Assembly: GCA_028386065.3 (NCBI GenBank)
Contig: JAKUCV010007493.1
Location: forward strand, 1 to 64,000
DNA from: Turnera subulata
Taxonomy: Eukaryota > Streptophyta > Magnoliopsida > Malpighiales > Passifloraceae
Direction: 5' to 3'
DNA: 64,000 bases
Part shown: one piece after another, positions 1-10,554 of the stretch
Numbering within the stretch: the first letter of the stretch is position 1
Layout: each line of letters opens with the position of its first letter
Program-made: the position numbers and the translations under genes
The notes under the pieces: model-generated
The model's database searches: none
What the model saw: only the letters and a program-made list of their open reading frames with translations
Told to the model about the DNA's origin: nothing

Positions 1-370
1 ATTGGATCAGGTCTTCGTAGTTCATTTTATGATTCTCAAGTCAAGCCAACAAGCATTCATAAGGTTTAAGCTTCCAAATTCATAAATGGTAAATAAGAAA
101 CATTCTTTTCATAATGGAAAGGACATTTGACACATGACATCAATTTTTGAGGTGAGGTTAACAAGGACACGCCTCAATCCTCTTTATTCTAAAACATAAT
201 GGACAAACTAAACTCCCAACATGACAAAACCCTCTCCCATTCCCCAGGTTGTTCAAGCATTCTTCTCCATGGTCCATTCCACCTTATCCGGATACACCAG
301 TTTCCTTCCTGGCACTATGGTGACGGTTTCCTTTGGGTCATCTTGTAGGACCCTAACCACCAACCTTTCA

Positions 371-823
371 TCATCGGCCTCTTGTCCATCTTCCATCATT
401 GCACAATCTTGAGACACCGAGTGTTACATCGAATTCTGATGTTTTATCCCATTCACCCCAACCACCCACCCCGAGTTGGTCGATAAGGTTCTCAATCTCC
501 TCCTTGGCACATAAATTTTCTCGAGCTAATGCCGCATTATGAAGTTCAAGTCCTCTCATGATGTCCTCAACCAATGCATATTGACCCATGGCATCTCGGA
601 ATTGCTTCATGGCTACCTGAGCTAACGGCTGTCCCAACAAAACACATCGAAGGATCGTCTCCTCCAGTTTATTCATCACGGATCGAAACGTGAGACTTAC
701 CAACTTCTCTTGTTCCATGCTCCTCTCTTCGTACATTGGGGAAGTCTCTCTTGTCGGTTCATACTCGGGATCCGCCCCCATGCCCCTAGTGTTTCTTGTT
801 TGGTCCCCGTGCTCATTACTCAT
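371..823 (-). CDS. uncharacterised retrotransposon leader ORF, 150 aa
   Basis: This is the first sizeable ORF downstream of the primer-binding site, beginning MSNEHGDQTRN. I do not recognise a domain. Residues about 30-115 are rich in Glu, Leu, Arg and Gln with heptad-like spacing (for example LENLIDQLG-like and LELHNAALAREN stretches), which suggests an alpha-helical or coiled-coil segment. Ogre-type elements carry an extra ORF upstream of gag, and position makes that the best guess. A coding-looking reading continues in another frame from about 399 down to 260 (beginning MEDGQEADDERL), so a frameshift near 400-470 may have shortened the protein. Function unknown. Confidence 0.4.
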   Translation of the reverse strand: MSNEHGDQTRNTRGMGADPEYEPTRETSPMYEERSMEQEKLVSLTFRSVMNKLEETILRCVLLGQPLAQVAMKQFRDAMGQYALVEDIMRGLELHNAALARENLCAKEEIENLIDQLGVGGWGEWDKTSEFDVTLGVSRLCNDGRWTRGR

Positions 824-1575
824 GGTTCCTTCTTACTGTTGAGGGTAAACAAATAGGTTTCAATGATGGTTTCAAGGAAAAGGAAGGGGGACAACAAGTG
901 GTTTGAGTAAGGCAAAGATGGATCATGGGGGTGACTCTTGACTCGGCATGTTTCATTCTAAGACTATGCAAGATGTTATGTGTAATGCATGATGATGTTA
1001 TTCTTCCCAAATTCTTGAAGCAATCGGGTATTAATCCAAGGTTCCACATGACGAAGGTCCTCATGATGCTTTGATCGGCGAGATCACTCCTTAGATGGTC
1101 GAGACGCTTCTTTTTTTTTTTTTTACTTCCACTCCTTCCCCCTTTTATTCCCGATGTATGCATATAGTTGAATTCCCAAAACAACAAGACTTGGCACATA
1201 TGTACATAACACAACATCCATCACATAAATGCACTTAACACTTATTGATTCATCATGCATGGGATGCTCAGGGTATGCAGCTGGTTGGGGGCTAAAAGAC
1301 TGCCGCTAAGGAATAGTTTGACCTACTCACATGTGATAAAAGATATCGCGTGAGGTCCAAGGCCCGTTAATCCCTATCATCACATGAGCAGCGAGAAACC
1401 GGTTCACATCAAGCCACTCTCGCTTTAAGAAAGCATCGTAGCGGACTTGGATTCCCTGGCCCTCTTATGGTAGAGGCTTCACAACATTTTTCATGAATGC
1501 AAGGCACTTATGATGACACATAAAAAGGCATACAAAAATTCAATAATTGCACAAGATTTCTTGAACCCTCGAAAG

Positions 1576-1593
1576 TCCCCAGTGGAGTCGCCA
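1576..1593 (-). other. primer-binding site, tRNA-Arg type
   Basis: On the minus strand the two bases after the LTR end are followed by TGGCGACTCCACTGGGGA. This is the form of primer-binding site typical of Ogre/Tat elements, which are usually described as priming from tRNA-Arg. It fixes the element orientation as minus and identifies 1596-3080 as the 5' LTR. Confidence 0.7.
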
Positions 1594-1595
1594 CC

Positions 1596-3080
1596 TGTGA
1601 ATACCCGACCCAAAATCACTTGGGCCTATTCACCTTTTCCTTACACCTTCTTCATAACCGTCATCCATTATCTTTGGAGTCGCCACCCAAGTTTTATTAA
1701 GGGACTAAAACTTGGGAAAAACCCTTCATGTGACTCCATTTAGGCAACCGGTTTAACGAACCAAAGATAATGGACCCGGGGATTCATCGTGGATGGGAAG
1801 GTGTTAGGCACCCATCCATGTTGGGGCGAAATCTTGTGCAATTAAAGGTTTTTTGTATGCCTTGTGCAAGTGGGTGAGTGTGTTCACCAAAACCAATCAA
1901 GAACTTAAAATAGAAAGAAGGGGATGAGAAGAAGATTGGGCTTGAGTTTCCACCACTAGAAACCACCTACGTACCCCGGCGACCGGGTTCAAAGCCCACG
2001 TAGTTCTTACATCAGAAACACAACAATCACATCATCATCAGCATCAGCATCACAACAGAAAGAAAAGGATCAGAATTACCTCTTGCAGCCCTCCTCTAGC
2101 TCCTTGATTCGGGTTTCGCCTTACGCCTAGCTTCTTTCCGCACCTCAACTCTATCTTGGATCTCTTCTTGATTCTTCACTTGCTGCCTTGATTAGATGAT
2201 GCTACCCACGAGATTTCTCCAGAGCTTCGCCTATAGAACTAATTCTGGGCTTGGAGAGGTAGAGTTTCTCCAAGCTTGAAAGCTTTTAGGAAGAGTATGT
2301 GTGTAATAATGCGTGTCCTTTGATGTGAAGGGGGAGGGTCCTATTTATAGTGTTCTGGGCTGCCTAGGGTCGTGGACCATCTTAATGATCAGAATAATGG
2401 CCGAAAATCTGGACCAAAAACGCGTAGAATCGAATCTCGGTCGAAAATCGGGGAGAAAACGCGTTCCAGTGCACCCATGACCGCCATGGCCGGCGGTCAT
2501 CACGAGATGACAGCCATGTCATGGCGGTCATCCACACATGACCGCCTAGGCCCGGCGGTCATCTCGAGATGACCGCCCGCGCCTACGCGTTTTCACCGCA
2601 GTTTCCATTTTTGCTCCGGATTCTCCCCTAATTCCTCCCTGATTGATCTTACCGCGTAATCAACCCCTAGATTGCCCAGAATATTCTCTTTTCTTGATTA
2701 CTACTCCCCCCAAACATCTCCCAATCAATTAATCACACATCCTCTTCCTATTTTAAGCCTAAATCATACCAAAAACACTCTTGCTATTTAAGGAATGATT
2801 TAACTCTGATCTCTCACGAAAATCAGAGTTAAATTTGCCTGCAAGCAAGGTGTTAGTGGGCTTGTACAACTCTGGAGAACATCTATATTCTACTAAATTG
2901 GGCTCTTATATCTATCTCCAACCCAAATTGGATTTCAATACATAAATAAGGCCCAAGCTCATAGAATGTAATACATTCTAGCAATCCGGTCCCTAATGTG
3001 ACTTAGATCACTTCTTCGTACATGAGGGACCTAATTACTAAAACGTATAAATTTTCATGGGTCAAATTCGGGTGTTCACA
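1596..3080 (-). mobile_element. Ogre-like 5' LTR, 1485 bp
   Basis: Read on the plus strand the LTR starts TGTGAATACCCGACCC and ends GGGTGTTCACA, so the termini are TG...CA with a short inverted repeat (TGTGAA/TTCACA). It is homologous along its length to the LTR at 58219-60014: both share the phrases around 1660-1850 and 58290-58450, the GC-rich inverted GGCGGTCAT motifs, and the AT-rich tail. The primer-binding site on its left makes it the 5' LTR of a minus-strand element. A phrase near 2336-2350 (gtcctatttatagtg) could hold the TATA box in the other orientation, but I would not rely on it. Confidence 0.8.
2480..2580. repeat. cluster of GGCGGTCAT/ATGACCGCC inverted motifs in the LTR
   Basis: Within 100 bp the 9-mer GGCGGTCAT and its complement recur several times. 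One pair, at 2554-2577, forms a perfect 24-bp palindrome centred on CTCGAG. The same motif cluster occurs in the related LTR at 59297-59405 and in the fragment at 4160-4255, so it is a conserved LTR feature. It may be a hairpin or a regulatory repeat; the function is unknown. Confidence 0.6.
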
Positions 3081-3193
3081 AGTGTGTGGATTGTCCATTA
3101 ATTTGTTTGTTGAATTCATAAGTTAGATTTAAAGTTCAAAAACACAACGATAAACCAATCAAACAAACTAATGGCTAAATTTGAGAGTTCACA
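3081..3193 (-). mobile_element. terminal fragment of a second Ogre-like LTR
   Basis: The stretch ends AATTTGAGAGTTCACA and is followed by gaagcccctcgttgatgag, which matches the junction after the LTR at 60014 (gatacccctcgttgatgag). It is therefore the terminal ~113 bp of another minus-strand Ogre-like 3' LTR, with its polypurine tract on the right. The 1596-3080 LTR lies directly against it, which suggests one Ogre-like element inserted into the LTR of another; the rest of the older LTR would be beyond the left edge. Confidence 0.55.
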
Positions 3194-4095
3194 GAAGCCC
3201 CTCGTTGATGAGGGTCTAAGAAATTAGGCACGAAACAACGCAATAGAACACACAAATTTAGAGAGAAATAACGTGGATATACTGAATGCGATGCTGCTTA
3301 CCAGCAATGCTTACTTGAGGTTTCGTCCACCGGGGATATGATGATAAAATGTCACGCAATAGGTGCAATGACAGGACCATGCGAAGGACGCAATGGCTAG
3401 TGATAAAATGTCACGCGCTAGACGCAATGACAGAACCATGCGAAGGATGCGATGGCTAGTGATAAAATGTCACGCACTAGATGCATTGACGGAACCATGC
3501 GAAGGACGCAATGGCTAGTGATAAAATATCACGCGCTAGACGCAATGATGGAACCATGCAATAGATGCAATGGTTGATTTTTGATAATAAGATGTCATGC
3601 AATAGATGCAATGACGGAACCATGCGATAGATGCAATGGTTGATTTTTGATAATGAAATGTCATGCGATAGATGCAATGACGGAACCATGCGATAGATGC
3701 AATGGTTGATTTTTGATAATAAGATGTCAAGCGATAGATGCAATGACGGAACCATGTGATAGATGCAATGGTTGATTTTTTATAGTAAGATGTCATGCAA
3801 CAGATGCAATGGTTGAGATAATAAGATGTCATGCGATAGATGCAATGACGGAACCATGCGATAGATGCAATGGTTGATTTTTGATAATAAAATGGGCTAA
3901 GCGATAGTTTGCCTTCTGTTGTCTCTTCAGAAAAGATTGTTAAGACATTAGATGTCATATTCAAATATGTTTTGAACACTTTGCCATTGGGGATCCAAGA
4001 GTGTTTGTTTATATGATGTTTCGGGGTTGTGCCAAGCCCCATGCATGGGAGGAAAACAAGGTTCTGCCCCTAGTCGAGTCATGTTTTTTTTTTTT
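3194..4095 (-). mobile_element. 3' internal region of an Ogre-like element, noncoding
   Basis: On the minus strand this is the stretch just before the 3' LTR fragment. The polypurine-like sequence CGAGGGGCTTC abuts the LTR. The region holds the 59/66-bp minisatellite (3341-3895) and, near 4062, a 'tgcccctagtc' phrase that recurs many times in the equivalent region at 61-62 kb. ORFs at 3477-3755 and 3536-4042 on the minus strand are translations of the tandem repeat and are not taken as genes. Confidence 0.55.
3341..3895. repeat. minisatellite, unit 59 bp changing to 66 bp
   Basis: About nine units built on 'atgtcacgc-n-atgcaatgac-n-gaaccatgcg'. The first units (3341-3570) repeat every 59 bp and end 'atggctagt'. 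Later units repeat every 66 bp, where 'atggctagt' is replaced by 'atggttgatttttgataat'. One late unit (about 3775-3830) is shortened. The 66-bp unit is a multiple of three, so the minus strand reads as a periodic 22-aa pattern, but nothing suggests that it is translated. Confidence 0.85.
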
Positions 4096-4129
4096 AAGAG
4101 AAAAGCATCAGCCAATATGGATTGAATAA

Positions 4130-4258
4130 CGCAAAAAACGAGCAAAGAGCGGGATCGAAGGCGAGTGCCGGCGGTCACCCTTGGCATCCGACGATCGTGG
4201 CTGCTTGACCGCCACCATATGGTGGTCATGGCGACTTGCCCGCTGGCAGGAGCGGTGC
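4130..4258. mobile_element. fragment of Ogre-like LTR
   Basis: This segment repeats the GGCGGTCA/TGACCGCC motifs and the phrase 'ttgcccgctggcagg' found at 59290-59375 in the Ogre-like LTR, so it is best read as a short detached piece of that LTR type. Boundaries are approximate. Confidence 0.45.
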
Positions 4259-4334
4259 TTTAGGACTGTTCCGAGTCCAACTCGGGTTTGGAGTCCAATT
4301 CTTGATAGGAGAGGGGTTGGACCGACTCCAAACC

Positions 4335-4345
4335 CTTATAAAACA
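4335..4345 (+). promoter_or_regulatory. possible TATA box
   Basis: The sequence cccttataaaacaacc lies about 50 bp upstream of the plus-strand ATG at 4388. A TATAAAA core followed by 'gaggacatcaataaa' resembles the promoter and 5' leader of an LTR-driven transcript. There is no other support. Confidence 0.3.
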
Positions 4346-4387
4346 ACCTGAGGCCTCTGAGGACATCAATAAACAGCAGAGAATTGA

Positions 4388-4752
4388 GTGCACACCATGG
4401 GTGACAATTTTCATGCAAGAGTACAAGCTTGGATGAAGAGCATCTCCAAGGCCATCCAATACGATTTCTTGGATCTAAAGAGGTTGTTCAATTTGAGGTT
4501 TGTTCAAGTGCAACCGGAGTTGATAAGAGTTGCAGCCACGTTTTGGGATAGAGAGAACCATGTTTTCCGCTTCGGAAAGGATATGATGGAGCTTTGTCCA
4601 AACGGTTGAAGAGTTTGACTCTTTTCTTGGAGTGACCACCGGGGATACTGAAGATCAACTTACTGGGGAGATTAGGAAGAGGATGATTGTTGCTGCATCT
4701 TGTAATGCTCCATATAAGACGAGTGAGGGTTCTTATCTTTCCCTATCATAAG
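4388..4752 (+). pseudogene. DUF7745-like (transposon-associated) ORF fragment, frameshifted
   Basis: The plus-strand reading begins MHTMGDNFHARVQAW. It continues with a pattern I associate with the plant DUF7745/'plant mobile domain-like' proteins found with Ogre-type and other transposons: an 'AATFWDRENHVFRFG' core followed by a 'CPTVEEFDSFLG' stretch. The first 73 aa (4388-4609) end in a stop, and the homologous reading resumes in another frame at about 4596-4750, so one base has been lost or gained near 4595-4605. It then stops at about 4750. Only the first ~120 codons of what would be a longer protein remain. The assignment is from motif memory and is moderate at best. Confidence 0.4.
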
Positions 4753-5580
4753 AACGGATGGAAGCTCTCTTGATAGATGAGGAATACATTGATTTGGAAA
4801 CATTGGTTGCCTCGTATCACATAGATGGAGATAAAACACTTGGAAGCACTTGGAGAGAGAGGACCTTGGATGTTATTGGAGAACGGTGGAACATGCAAAC
4901 CCCATACCCATCCATGTCACTGCACACGGCGGTGGTGGACAAGGGAAGGACAGCTGCAGGCTTGGGTAAGGCAGGGATCACTGCAGACGGTGGCGAGGCG
5001 CGGATCGTTGCAGACGACGGCGACTCGTGTCCCGGTGCCCAAAATGGTGGCTTGCATCTGTGGAGGTGGAACGACGAGTGAGTCGTTGGTTGAGGCTTTA
5101 TGGGTGGCGACTGGCGAGCAGCGCGGCCGGGGCGAGGCGGCGTTTGTCGTCGTCAAGCTGCTCTGAGTTTCTGCGTCCTCGTCAATAGTTACGGCTGGAA
5201 GGGGTAGGCGGCATGGGCAGCGGCGCGCGATCTGTTCTGGTGTCCGGCGACGCCCGCGTCTGCGGCGGCAGTTCTCGTTGCCACTACGCCCTCCGGTCAC
5301 GATGGCCTCGTCCACTGCAGGCGGCGGACTGCTCCTGTGGGAGCTCTGTACGTTACTGTGGGGGAGAAGGAGATGAAACCCTAGGGTTTCATTCCATGCC
5401 TCCCACGTGTCAGCCATCCTAAAAAAAAAAAAATGTCGACAAGCCGAATAAGTAGGCTGACCGAGTCGTTTTTGTTTCGATGAGCCGAGCCGAGCCGGGC
5501 AATTTGTTGAGCCAATATGCCATGTGGGCTGTGTGTATATGGGCTTGTAGCCTATATTAACTGGGTTGGACAAAGTGATA
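4753..5580. other. unassigned GC-rich segment
   Basis: The segment is GC-rich from about 4920 to 5350 and then drops sharply to A/T-rich DNA. Long ORFs on both strands (4758-5166 plus, 4917-5573 minus) overlap each other and are rich in Arg, Pro, Ser and Ala, as random GC-rich DNA would be. 'aaaccctagggtttca' at 5378-5393 is an 18-bp-class palindromic phrase common in plant leaders. A poly(A) run follows at 5419-5431. This could be a retroelement leader, but I cannot assign it. Confidence 0.35.
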
Positions 5581-6364
5581 TGGGCTCTTTTTTTTTTTGG
5601 CCTCTGGAGTCATATGTTTTTTTTTGGACAAAAGGTCTTGTTAACTTTTTTATTTTATGTGGCCTATAACAAATAAAATTAACTTATTTTAGACAGACGG
5701 TCTAAATTATTCTCTTTCTATCAACATATGGTTAAAAATATAATAATGATGGATTTTTTTTTAGACATATGGTCTAAATTATTATTTTTATTGGGTTTTG
5801 AAACCTAATAAAAATGACTAAAGTCTATTGTTATTTTTTTTAGAAAAAATGGTCCTTTTAAACATATGGTCTAAATCAATAAAATACAATCCAAATATTT
5901 CTAGACCATTTTCTTTGTGAATTTGGCACGAGAAATGTTTACCCAACGGTTCAAGCATGAGTAATACACGATTACCGGCTTTAATGTTAATTGGTTTAAC
6001 ATTTTGAACTAGTTGCTATTTAGTTTAGCATCATATGTTAATTAGCTTAACATTGTTGGGTTGTTCAACTTATACTCCACATGGGATTATAAATTTGTGC
6101 TTGACAAATATGTTGTCTGGAGCATAATTAATGCTTGGCTGTGTTATTGGTTAAATTAATTTTCATTATGCATTCAACTTTAGGACGATGACTGGGAACA
6201 TAGTGAACTTTCGACTCTGGGTTATGCATGTAATTATTAACATAGCCAATCGAAGCTTAGCATTATACATGTATGTATGTTGAACATTATATCTTATATG
6301 TGATCCTTTTGTGTATTTTATTTGTTAAATATAATTACTGCTTCATGTGTTATTGTCGCATAGC

Positions 6365-6480
6365 TCAATAAAAGGTTGATGCTTGATGGCGATAATTATA
6401 AAAAATTGGAATTTAGAATTTCAATATGTGATGGTAGAGCAAAAGTGCTCTTGTGATCATCAATACTATCATGAAAGTTG
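6365..6480 (+). pseudogene. copia gag N-terminal remnant
   Basis: The reading around MLDGDNYKKWKFRIS matches the N-terminal 'L-x-G-x-NY-x-x-W' signature of copia gag (UBN2-type). The frame closes within ~30 codons. It marks the start of the coding region of the old element. Confidence 0.45.
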
Positions 6481-7519
6481 AAGACAGATCAGTGCGGCAA
6501 ATGATACAATGCAAAGTACTGTTGTAACAAAAGTGTTACAATGATGACCAAAGGGTCATTTTCCAATGATGAAATTAGATAGTACGATGTGGTACTTTAC
6601 TTTGCATGAGCTAGCAAACTTTGTGTTTGTACGCATTATATTGTATGAAGATGTGATACCTGATCAACGTTAAGTCTCACATGGAGATTAAACGTTTTGA
6701 CATGTAAGTGGCAACAATAGGGTGTTGCTTAAATACTCATATCATACAAGTTAGTTTTGTGTAACATATGAGATGGGATCTTACATGATAGATATCTTTT
6801 CTGACATGTCTTTGTTTTAGTAACCATACATACTTTCATGAAAAATTATAAAATTGATTCTGTTTCAATTTTATATGGCTTTAGTCTTATTACCGAATAA
6901 TGCTAGATTTGGTCATACGGACTAACAGAGAATGCCAATGTTAGCAAATAATGTTTGCTTCCTAGCATTATACAAGCAGAATTGTCTTCTTGTGAGTGTT
7001 ATCTAGCTGATTATTGGCCATCCGGTGAAGTGATTAAAACAAGCCCTTCATTGTTTTTTTGTCCACCTGGACATTTGTGAGTCCATTTACGTTTGGACTA
7101 GGCATCAAGCATGTTATTCATCTTTTTTTATTCATTATGCCTAATTATATCTATTTAATTTTCTAATTTTTTAGAGCCATTAAGTTGTTTCTAAAGCTAT
7201 ATTTGCTTCATAGAAAATTGACTAGATATGAAGATATAAGATCTTCATGCTAGTTGTGATTGTTTTGTCAATCCAATCAGTGGGTATTTGATGAAAGGGT
7301 ATAGTGCATTTGTTGACTATTCCTAATAATCTATGACAATTGTGTTATAGAGTGACGTGATGGACTGCTTTTGTAATGGTTAAGTAAATGAGGGCACAAA
7401 CTTTATGGCCATATGGGTAATGTTTGCTTGTTGCCTATCTACTTAACAGTATGCCTATATTATCAGTTACAACTACTCTACATATGTCATATGTTGTTGA
7501 GTAGGATGCTTCCCACCAA

Positions 7520-7741
7520 GTGTTTTTAGTAACCTTGGAAGTTATGCTACTTACAAACATTATTCCTCTCTACCTGGCAAGATGTGCCTTGAGCGGAAGA
7601 CAAGTGTCTTATGAGATACCTATTAACCTCAAAGGTTATATGTTTATAAGTCAACAGAACAGTGAGAGTGTAACTGAGTTTAAAACAACAGATGTTACAT
7701 TTTTTGTGAATGAGTTTCCTAAGAAAGGCGAGGTAGGTTAA
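7520..7741 (+). pseudogene. copia post-integrase remnant
   Basis: A 73-aa open stretch whose middle (YEIPINLKGYMFISQQN) resembles the 'GYxFY-cp' segment that follows integrase in copia pol. It lies between the gag and RT remnants as expected. Most of integrase itself is not recognisable upstream. Confidence 0.3.
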
Positions 7742-8082
7742 GGCCTATCTTTATTTGAGGAAGAGGATTAAGACGTGCAAGGATTACTTTATTCGAATGG
7801 GAGGATTTTTACAGATGATGAATTAGTTTCTCATCAATAACCTTCCTCATCATCAAGTCCGAATAAAAGTAATCTTGTTGTTCCAGGTGGGGGCGATAAA
7901 GATAGATCTTGTTCTAAGTGGGAGCGAGATTAGCGTTTCAATCCTAGTGGGAGCCATGTTGATCCAAATGGGAACAACATACCTGAATCACAATTAAGTG
8001 TTATTCTCATGAAAGATTGTCATTGATGATTTGACATCAAAAATAGTGGGTCTTTTATGATATTCCTACATAATGAGCCTAG

Positions 8083-9480
8083 AAGAGGCTGCCTCAAAAT
8101 CCTTCTATAGAAAAATGGACAAAGGCACTTGAAGAACAGATGGAGTCAATGAGAGTAAATAAAGTTTATGGACTGGTTGATCTCTTTAAAGAACACAATG
8201 CCATTGGGAACAAATCTGTTCTCAAAAAGCAAGCTTAAGGCTAGTGGCATAGTTGAGAAATTTAAGACTCAACTAATAGGTAAAAGGTACACTACAGGAA
8301 GAGATAGATTACAAGAGTCAATCTCATTTTCTGTGAGTTTTACCTATGTATGGATGTTTCTAGCTATTATTTAAAACTTAAACCTTGGATTACGTCAGAC
8401 GGATGTAATAATGCCTTTCTCAATGGAGATTGAATGAAACCGATTGTGTTTCATTAAAGAGGACCACAAACATATGGTTTGTAGACTTTGAAGTCTATAT
8501 TGGTCTTCTAATCCTGAAGGCATGTACCAAGTAAGTTTGTAATTTACATATAACATGTATATGACATACTTATAGCTAGAAATGATATGGTGTTTAATCA
8601 ACAAGGTAAAGAACCTAGTTGTCATCTCAATCCAGATTAATGATATGGATAAAGATTGCATATAAACTTGAAATTAAGATTTCAAGAAATTGTTTCAAGA
8701 TATTATTGTATTTTTCATAAGAGAATTACACTAATAAAGCTTTGGAACAATACTATATGCATCAAAGTAATCCTATCTAAACTCATATCAATAAATGTCA
8801 TACTTTGAGAAATTATGTGTCCTAAGTTCCATAATGGAGCGCAGTCGGAAGTTTGTTGTACTCTATGGTGTATGATAAACTAGATATTGGTTAAGAAAAT
8901 GGCTTAACAGATAGATGTCAATCCGACCTAGGCACAACACATTACAAGCAGTTAAACAGGATCATGGGATGTCTAAAGAAGTTTGCTGATTACATGTTTT
9001 TTTTTGTCACCAAGTAAGGAGATGTCTTTTTTGTTTGAGTATACAAGCCTTGATCATGGAAAAGATCTAGATGGTAGAAAAGTCTACATCTAGATATATA
9101 CTCTTACTAAATGATGGCGCCATATCATAAAGTAGAAAGAAATGATCATGTGTATTCTTGTTTACGATTGATGCTAAATGTGTAGCTCTCGCTTCAGCAG
9201 TATAAAAGTTATTTGGTTGAACAAGTTCTTCGATTATATAATGGATAATGCATAGGACACTGATCTAGTGTTAGTCAACTATGACAGTGAGGTTGCAATT
9301 TCCATTGCCAAGAATGGTTAGTTTCACCAAATAAGTAGACATCCGATACAACTATGCAGATGGCATTGTTGTATGCAAGGTTGTGAATGTGAAGTATCTG
9401 TCTATAAGAGACAAGTGATCAGATGCACTGATTAAGCCTTCACCTTGGGATGTGTTTGTGGAACACATTAGGTATTAAAA
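8083..9480 (+). pseudogene. copia reverse transcriptase / RNase H remnant
   Basis: RT begins with a 'WTKALEEQMESMRVNKVYGLVDL' type reading (8110-8190), followed by pieces such as GLRQTDVNNAFLNGD (8388-8432). Further on are a 'GSLLYSMVYDK' piece (about 8850-8885), a 'SLDHGKDLDGRK' piece (9045-9085) and a 'VNYDSEVAISIAKN' piece (9275-9315), which belong to the RT connection and RNase H of copia pol. Many stops and frame changes lie between them. The order and strand agree, so this is a decayed pol and not chance similarity. Confidence 0.6.
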
Positions 9481-10554
9481 TTGTGTAGGCTTAAGTACTT
9501 CACTTTATGCTTATTATTTTCCCAAAGTTCACAACCTGTGTTTAATGTTCATGCTATCAAATAAGTCGAATTGCATACATACATATGAATGAATGTTACG
9601 TACATTTTTCATTTACTTGTTTAAGAGTATGTCGAGTAGACACGAGGTTAACCCTCTCACACGAGTAACCGCCTCCTTATCTTAGTGATAAGTGGAGATG
9701 AGACAGATTTTAAGCAAAATTATCAGACGGATAATTTGAGAGCTTGTGGCTTAAAATCATAATTGTCGACTATATAATGACAAAAGGTCATTTTAATGGT
9801 GGAATACTTTCACCAAGTCTACTTAGTGGGCCAGATGTGAGTTCAAGTTGATGTGTAGATCTAGGAACTCAAATTTGGACACATATGGTGTCTAAATATC
9901 ATCTGTACAGCATTCCATATGGGAAAGACATACACTCCACGGGAAAGGAGAAGATGTTGTAGCACATGTTTCATACCATGTGTGTGTTTTGCTGACCAAA
10001 CGGGTTTACATAAGTTCAATCTCCGCTTACTGTTGTGTGAGACCCAGAGCCTTTATGGTGGCTCGACTGTGTACCCTCAGGACTCCGATCAGATACTTGA
10101 GATTCAGCTTAATGTTTGCTATCTTAGTGTGTTGCCAAAGGACCATGGACACTGATTCGGTCTAGCGGGACATGTCTAGAAAAGCAAGTTAAGTTGAGTT
10201 AAAGGGATCGTGAGAAGAGGAAGATCATTGACCGAAATCATATTAGTTTGTATTCACCGGTGCACCAATTATAACATACGGTTATAATTGTGAATATAAT
10301 ATATCTTTAAAAGAGAGATCTTCGGTAGATTTCTAATGTGTTTTATGATCTAGGGTGCTTGCATACTTTTTGATCTACTTGCAGGTTTCTTTTGGATGAG
10401 AGGCTATATATTCCTAACATATGTATAGCATTAAGCTCTCATTGTATGCTGGTCGCACGGTTCTACTTCCCTGTGTGGATGTTTGTAGTTTCTGATGAGA
10501 ATTTGTTTCTCATGATTGTGTTTATGAGCACTCCCATTATGTGTGAGTGGGAGA
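9481..10554 (+). other. 3' untranslated region and polypurine tract of the old copia
   Basis: About 1 kb without coding signal follows the RNase H remnant. It ends in the purine tract GAGTGGGAGA (10545-10554), directly before the TGTTGG start of the LTR, as is usual in copia elements. Short ORFs at 9919-10607 show no family signature. Confidence 0.45.

Larger units (their letters stand above)
1..1595 (-). mobile_element. 5' internal region of an Ogre/Tat-like Ty3/gypsy retrotransposon (partial)
   Basis: Read on the minus strand, this stretch follows directly on the LTR at 1596-3080 and begins with a primer-binding site, so it is the start of the element interior. About 770 bp of leader (824-1595), including an A-rich run near 1112-1125, precede a 150-aa ORF (371-823). 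The element runs off the left edge of the window, so gag and pol are not seen. Assignment to the Ogre/Tat group rests on the primer-binding site type and LTR style, not on a recognised protein domain. Confidence 0.6.

Noticed and set aside
3477..4042. Periodic 92- and 168-aa ORFs (MVPSLHL... and IASIAWFRHC... repeats)
   Set aside because: They are frame translations of the 59/66-bp minisatellite in a noncoding 3' region. Two overlapping frames are both open, which argues against selection for protein.
5378..5393. Telomere-like aaaccctagggttt phrase
   Set aside because: Only one inverted pair and no tandem array; a common phrase in plant leaders and LTRs (also 2344-2360 and 57390 nearby variants).
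4917..5573. 218-aa minus-strand ORF in GC-rich DNA
   Set aside because: Arg/Pro/Ser-rich with no domain, overlapped by ORFs in other frames and ending in a poly(T) run; base composition alone can explain it.
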